Shown piece after piece: positions 6,432 to 8,703 of a DNA stretch of 8,703 nt (positions are counted from its first letter, which is position 1; each line of letters opens with the position of its first letter). The notes below the pieces were generated by a model. It had not been told where the DNA came from. It searched no databases and was given only the letters and a program-made list of their open reading frames with translations. This stretch comes from an uncultured candidate division Zixibacteria bacterium (GTDB lineage: Bacteria; Zixibacteria; MSB-5A5; GN15; FEB-12), in assembly GCA_913009765.1 (NCBI GenBank), contig CAJVYT010000170.1:1-8703 (forward strand), in the 5' to 3' direction. Both the position numbers and the translations under genes were made by a program.

Positions 6432-6851
6432 ATGGATAAAAAAATAAGAGTACTACTCGCAAAACCCGGACTCGATGGTCACGACCGGGGAATCAAAGTC
6501 ATAGCAGCTGCTTTGCGTGATGCCGGTATGGAAGTTATTTACACCGGTCTCAGGCAGACACCGAGTATGATTGTTGATGCTGCTGTGCAGGAAGATGTTG
6601 ACGCTATTGGTGTCTCGATTCTTTCCGGTGCCCACATGACACTTTTTCCTGCAATACTTGATGTATTGAAAGAAAAAGGTGCGACAGATATTATTTTGTT
6701 CGGAGGCGGGATTATCCCCGATGATGACAAAGCTGAACTTGAAAAAATGGGCGTTGCCAAAGTGTTTACCCCGGGAGCTCCGACTGTGGAAGCTATTAAG
6801 TTTTTAAAAGAAGCTGTACAGGCAAAAGATTCAGATGAAAAGATAATGTAA
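6432..6851 (+). CDS. icmB: Cobalamin-binding small subunit of the acyl-CoA mutase
   Basis: The 139-residue protein is a stand-alone B12-binding Rossmann-like domain. It carries the base-off/His-on signature D-x-H-x-x-G (Asp15, His17, Gly20), in which His17 is the lower axial ligand of cobalt. It also carries S-x-L (Ser62-Leu64) and the Gly-rich stretch GGG (91-93), which cradle the nucleotide tail. The opening [14 protein letters not shown] is typical of small subunits of split mutases, and the length is close to IcmB (about 136) and HcmB. It should pair with the 565-residue large subunit encoded at 2836-4533. AAGGAA at 6423-6428 is the ribosome site. A 60-base sample counts 52% G+C, unlike the preceding gene. 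Sequence alone cannot tell a small subunit of isobutyryl- from methylmalonyl-CoA mutase; the name follows the partner. Confidence 0.85.
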   Translation: MDKKIRVLLAKPGLDGHDRGIKVIAAALRDAGMEVIYTGLRQTPSMIVDAAVQEDVDAIGVSILSGAHMTLFPAILDVLKEKGATDIILFGGGIIPDDDKAELEKMGVAKVFTPGAPTVEAIKFLKEAVQAKDSDEKIM

Positions 6852-6872
6852 ATAATAATAATAATTAAAAGA

Positions 6873-6887
6873 TATCTCAGGGAGATA
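6873..6887 (+). promoter_or_regulatory. Ribosome-site hairpin before the acyl-CoA dehydrogenase
   Basis: TATCTC (6873-6878) pairs perfectly with GAGATA (6882-6887) across the three-base loop AGG. The right arm and loop contain the Shine-Dalgarno AGGGAGA (6879-6885) of the gene starting at 6890. Folding would hide part of the site, so the hairpin could tune translation. A six-pair stem with three bases in the loop is only marginally stable. An (AAT)5 stretch, 6851-6865, lies upstream. Confidence 0.35.
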
Positions 6888-6889
6888 GT

Positions 6890-8032
6890 ATGAACAAAAA
6901 TGTAGATCCAAAACAACAGGAAGTACGTGAACTTGTCAAAGTTTTTGCTGACAAAGAAATTTATCCGATTACCCGTGAATTAGACCAAATGCCGGAACCA
7001 AGAAAATTCCCAAGAGAGTTATATGGCAAACTTGGTAAAGCAGGTTTTATCGGATTTGGTATGCCAAAAGAATTAGGTGGTTCGGGAAAATCACATCTTG
7101 AATATATCACTTTGGTTGAAGAACTCTGCTACCATGACCCTGCTGTCGGACTTTTGACCGCTGTCGGTGAACTGGCTACATACCCGATTATTTATTTTGC
7201 CAATGATGAACAGAAGAAAAAATATGTACCAAAATGTGCCGCAGGTGAAATTGTTCCGGCTTTTGTTTTAACCGAACGTGATGCCGGTTCCGATGCTGCT
7301 AATCTATCTACCGTTGCTGTTGAAGACGGTGATGACTATGTAATAAATGGTGAAAAGATTTTTATCATGCATGGTGATACTGCCGATTTAGCAGTTCTCT
7401 TTTGTAAAATTGAAGGCAAACCAAAAATGTCAGCGTTTTTACTGGAGACTGATACACTGGGATGGGAGCCTCGTACTCTGATAAATAAAATGGGTATGCG
7501 TGCCGCAACTACCGGCGGTATTTTCTTAAAAGATGTTCGGGTTCCAAAAGCTAACTTACTTGGTGAAGTTGGTCGAGGGTTCCGTTATGCGATGGTCACA
7601 CTTGACTCTGCTCGGGTTGGTGTTGCTGCTCAAGGTCTGGGGCTTGCTCAAAGAATGCTTGATGAATCTATTGCTTATGCCAAAAAACGTATTGCTTTTG
7701 GTGCTCCAATTGCAAAACTGCAGGCTATCCAATGGATGATTGCCGATATGGCTACTCGTATTGAAGCATGTCGTGGCTTAACCTACAAAGCAGCAATGAT
7801 GCAAGACAGAGAAGAAAAATATTCTACCGAAGCTGCTATGGCAAAACTCTTTTCTTCAGAAACTGCAAATTTCTGCTGTCAAAAAGCAATGCAGATTCAT
7901 GGCGGATACGGGTATATCGGTGAATTTACAACTATTGAGAAATTCTATCGTGACCAAAGAGTTCTTGAAATCTATGAAGGAACTTCTGAAGTACAACGTT
8001 TAGTTATTGCCGGTTCTGTCATAGGTCGCTAA
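6890..8032 (+). CDS. Short-chain acyl-CoA dehydrogenase (butyryl/isobutyryl-CoA type)
   Basis: The 380-residue flavoenzyme is expected to introduce a 2,3 double bond into a short-chain acyl-CoA and pass electrons to electron-transfer flavoprotein. The family signatures are present: the FAD/substrate loop FVLTERDAGSD (125-135), KMGMRAATTGG (200-210), RIAFGAPIAKLQ (267-278), and the C-terminal QIHGGYGYIGE (335-345) with YRDQRVLEIYEGTSEVQR (353-370). The catalytic base is Glu363 in YEGT, the position used by short- and medium-chain enzymes. Length is normal for the family. AGGGAGA supplies a ribosome site four bases before ATG. The stop overlaps the next start by one base (TAATG). In this operon the likely substrate is n-butyryl-CoA from the mutase, or isobutyryl-CoA, but chain-length preference cannot be read safely from the sequence. 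No electron-transfer flavoprotein gene is in the window. Confidence 0.9.
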   Translation: MNKNVDPKQQEVRELVKVFADKEIYPITRELDQMPEPRKFPRELYGKLGKAGFIGFGMPKELGGSGKSHLEYITLVEELCYHDPAVGLLTAVGELATYPIIYFANDEQKKKYVPKCAAGEIVPAFVLTERDAGSDAANLSTVAVEDGDDYVINGEKIFIMHGDTADLAVLFCKIEGKPKMSAFLLETDTLGWEPRTLINKMGMRAATTGGIFLKDVRVPKANLLGEVGRGFRYAMVTLDSARVGVAAQGLGLAQRMLDESIAYAKKRIAFGAPIAKLQAIQWMIADMATRIEACRGLTYKAAMMQDREEKYSTEAAMAKLFSSETANFCCQKAMQIHGGYGYIGEFTTIEKFYRDQRVLEIYEGTSEVQRLVIAGSVIGR

Positions 8033-8545
8033 TGAAATTTGGTGAATTTGAAATTGAAACCTTCGTCGAGCATAAATTTAAACTCGACGGAGGTTCTATG
8101 TTTGGGGTAATTCCCCGTACTATGTGGCAAAAACTTATCAAGCCGGATGAGAATAATCTTATTGATATGGCTATAAATTTATTTGTCTTAAAAGCCCATA
8201 GGAAAAATTTTATTTTTGATATCGGATTAGGTGATACCCTCACAGACCGTGAGAAGAAAATCTACGGCACAATTGGTGAATCAACAATGAATGAAGGGTT
8301 GCATTCGGTCGGCTTAACAGAAGATGATATAGATTTTGTTATTATGACTCATCTGCATACCGATCATGCAGGTGGAGCTGTAAAACTTGAGAATGATAAA
8401 TTTGTCCCTCGTTTTAAAAATGCAACATACATTACCTCACAAAAAGAATTTGACGATGCCACGCATCCAAACGAACGAACCTCGGCTGTCTATGTCCCCG
8501 AAAGATATTATGCTCTAAAAGATGCCGGACAACTGCAGCTTATTG
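8032..8545 (+). CDS. Metallo-beta-lactamase-fold hydrolase, 3'-truncated by the insert end
   Basis: The 171 genuine residues are the N-terminal part of an MBL-fold hydrolase. The metal-binding motif is THLHTDHAGG (106-115), giving His107, His109, Asp111 and His112. FIFDIGLGD (60-68) is the strand and loop that precede it in this fold, and FKLDGGSMFGVIP (16-28) resembles the opening of the lactonase-like branch (AHL-lactonase and related hydrolases). Family members are usually about 280 residues, so the later His, Asp and His ligands are missing. The frame appears to continue to a stop at 8566-8568, but residues from 172 (EIGRAHV) are encoded by Illumina adapter and are false. The start overlaps the dehydrogenase stop by one base, with AGG at 8023-8025 as a weak ribosome site. 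Operon position suggests hydrolysis of a thioester or lactone in the same pathway, which is inference. Confidence 0.82.
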
Positions 8546-8611
8546 AGATCGGAAGAGCACACGTCTGAACTCCAGTCACACTGATATATCTCGTATGCCG
8601 TCTTCTGCTTG
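8546..8611. other. Untrimmed Illumina TruSeq adapter (inverted copy)
   Basis: Bases 8546-8579 match the TruSeq adapter beginning AGATCGGAAGAGC and ending CAGTCAC. Bases 8580-8587 are the index ACTGATAT, and bases 8588-8611 are the P7 complement ending TTCTGCTTG. It is the exact reverse complement of 54-119. The first A may be the A-tail added to the insert during library preparation. Confidence 0.98.
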
Positions 8612-8703
8612 AAAAAAAAAAAAAATAAAAAAAATCAAAAAAAAAAAACACGAACACACACAACTCACAGTATCTCAGAACAAGGACTACTAGCTGACCA
8701 ACA
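8612..8703. other. Non-biological poly-A and noise tail
   Basis: A-rich sequence with scattered substitutions follows the adapter directly and decays into an apparently random end. This is the expected product of reading past the end of a short library fragment. It should be removed before any search. Confidence 0.92.

Larger units (their letters stand above)
54..8611. repeat. 66-bp terminal inverted repeat made of adapter (artefact)
   Basis: Bases 54-119 and 8546-8611 are exact reverse complements, including the sample index. The repeat is technical, because both arms are the same library adapter. It does not indicate a transposon, a circular element or a linear-replicon telomere. The genuine insert is about 8,426 bp between the arms. 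Confidence 0.95.

Noticed and set aside
6851..6865. (AAT)5 microsatellite as a functional element
   Set aside because: Short A/T repeats are expected by chance in DNA of this composition.
6539..6916. 125-codon minus-strand frame opposite icmB
   Set aside because: It is antisense to a confidently assigned B12-binding subunit, and its translation is low-complexity and resembles no family.
8019..8243. 74-codon minus-strand frame opposite the MBL-fold gene
   Set aside because: It is a shadow of a gene with an intact metal-binding motif.
54..8611. Terminal inverted repeats suggesting a transposon or linear plasmid
   Set aside because: Both arms are exact Illumina TruSeq adapter including the sample index.

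Overview
The window is an assembled contig of about 8.4 kb of genuine DNA (roughly 120-8545). Both ends carry untrimmed Illumina TruSeq P7-side adapter with the same 8-base index, followed outward by A/T-rich read-through noise (1-53 and 8612-8703). These ends are technical. The adapter forms a 66-bp terminal inverted repeat that could be mistaken for a transposon end, and it supplies a false C-terminus to the last gene.

The genuine part looks bacterial: Shine-Dalgarno sequences, a sigma70-type promoter, tight gene spacing and low G+C. The taxon cannot be fixed from the sequence. A Gram-negative anaerobe or facultative anaerobe is my low-confidence guess, from the FNR-type box and the acyl-CoA metabolism.

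Layout: (1) 120-431 is very A/T-rich, with a possible leftward partial gene start and a small hairpin pair. (2) 432-2513 encodes a multi-pass GT39/ArnT-like membrane glycosyltransferase with a C-terminal TPR-like tail; it is A/T-rich. (3) 2514-2835 holds an in-frame protein-like remnant, then a perfect FNR/CRP-family box (TTGAT-N4-ATCAA) centred about 61 bases upstream of a predicted transcription start, then a TTGATT-N17-TATTAT promoter. (4) 2836-8545 is a compact rightward operon: large subunit of a B12-dependent acyl-CoA mutase, a small cytoplasmic five-repeat beta-propeller protein, an A/T-rich AlbA_2 (Schlafen-type) protein, the B12-binding small subunit, an acyl-CoA dehydrogenase and a truncated metallo-beta-lactamase-fold hydrolase.

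The central result concerns the mutase. It would normally be labelled methylmalonyl-CoA mutase, but the two specificity positions carry Phe90 (Tyr89 in Propionibacterium MCM) and Gln208 (Arg207). Together with Ala117 this is the isobutyryl-CoA mutase pattern, so I read the pair as IcmA/IcmB, interconverting isobutyryl-CoA and n-butyryl-CoA. The downstream acyl-CoA dehydrogenase would then oxidise butyryl-CoA or isobutyryl-CoA, and the FNR box suggests oxygen-responsive control of the operon. No G-protein chaperone (MeaB type) and no electron-transfer flavoprotein gene lies in the window.

The most unusual feature is that the two mutase subunit genes are separated by two genes with no obvious role in the reaction: a propeller protein with cysteines clustered at one face, and an AlbA_2 protein of clearly different base composition.
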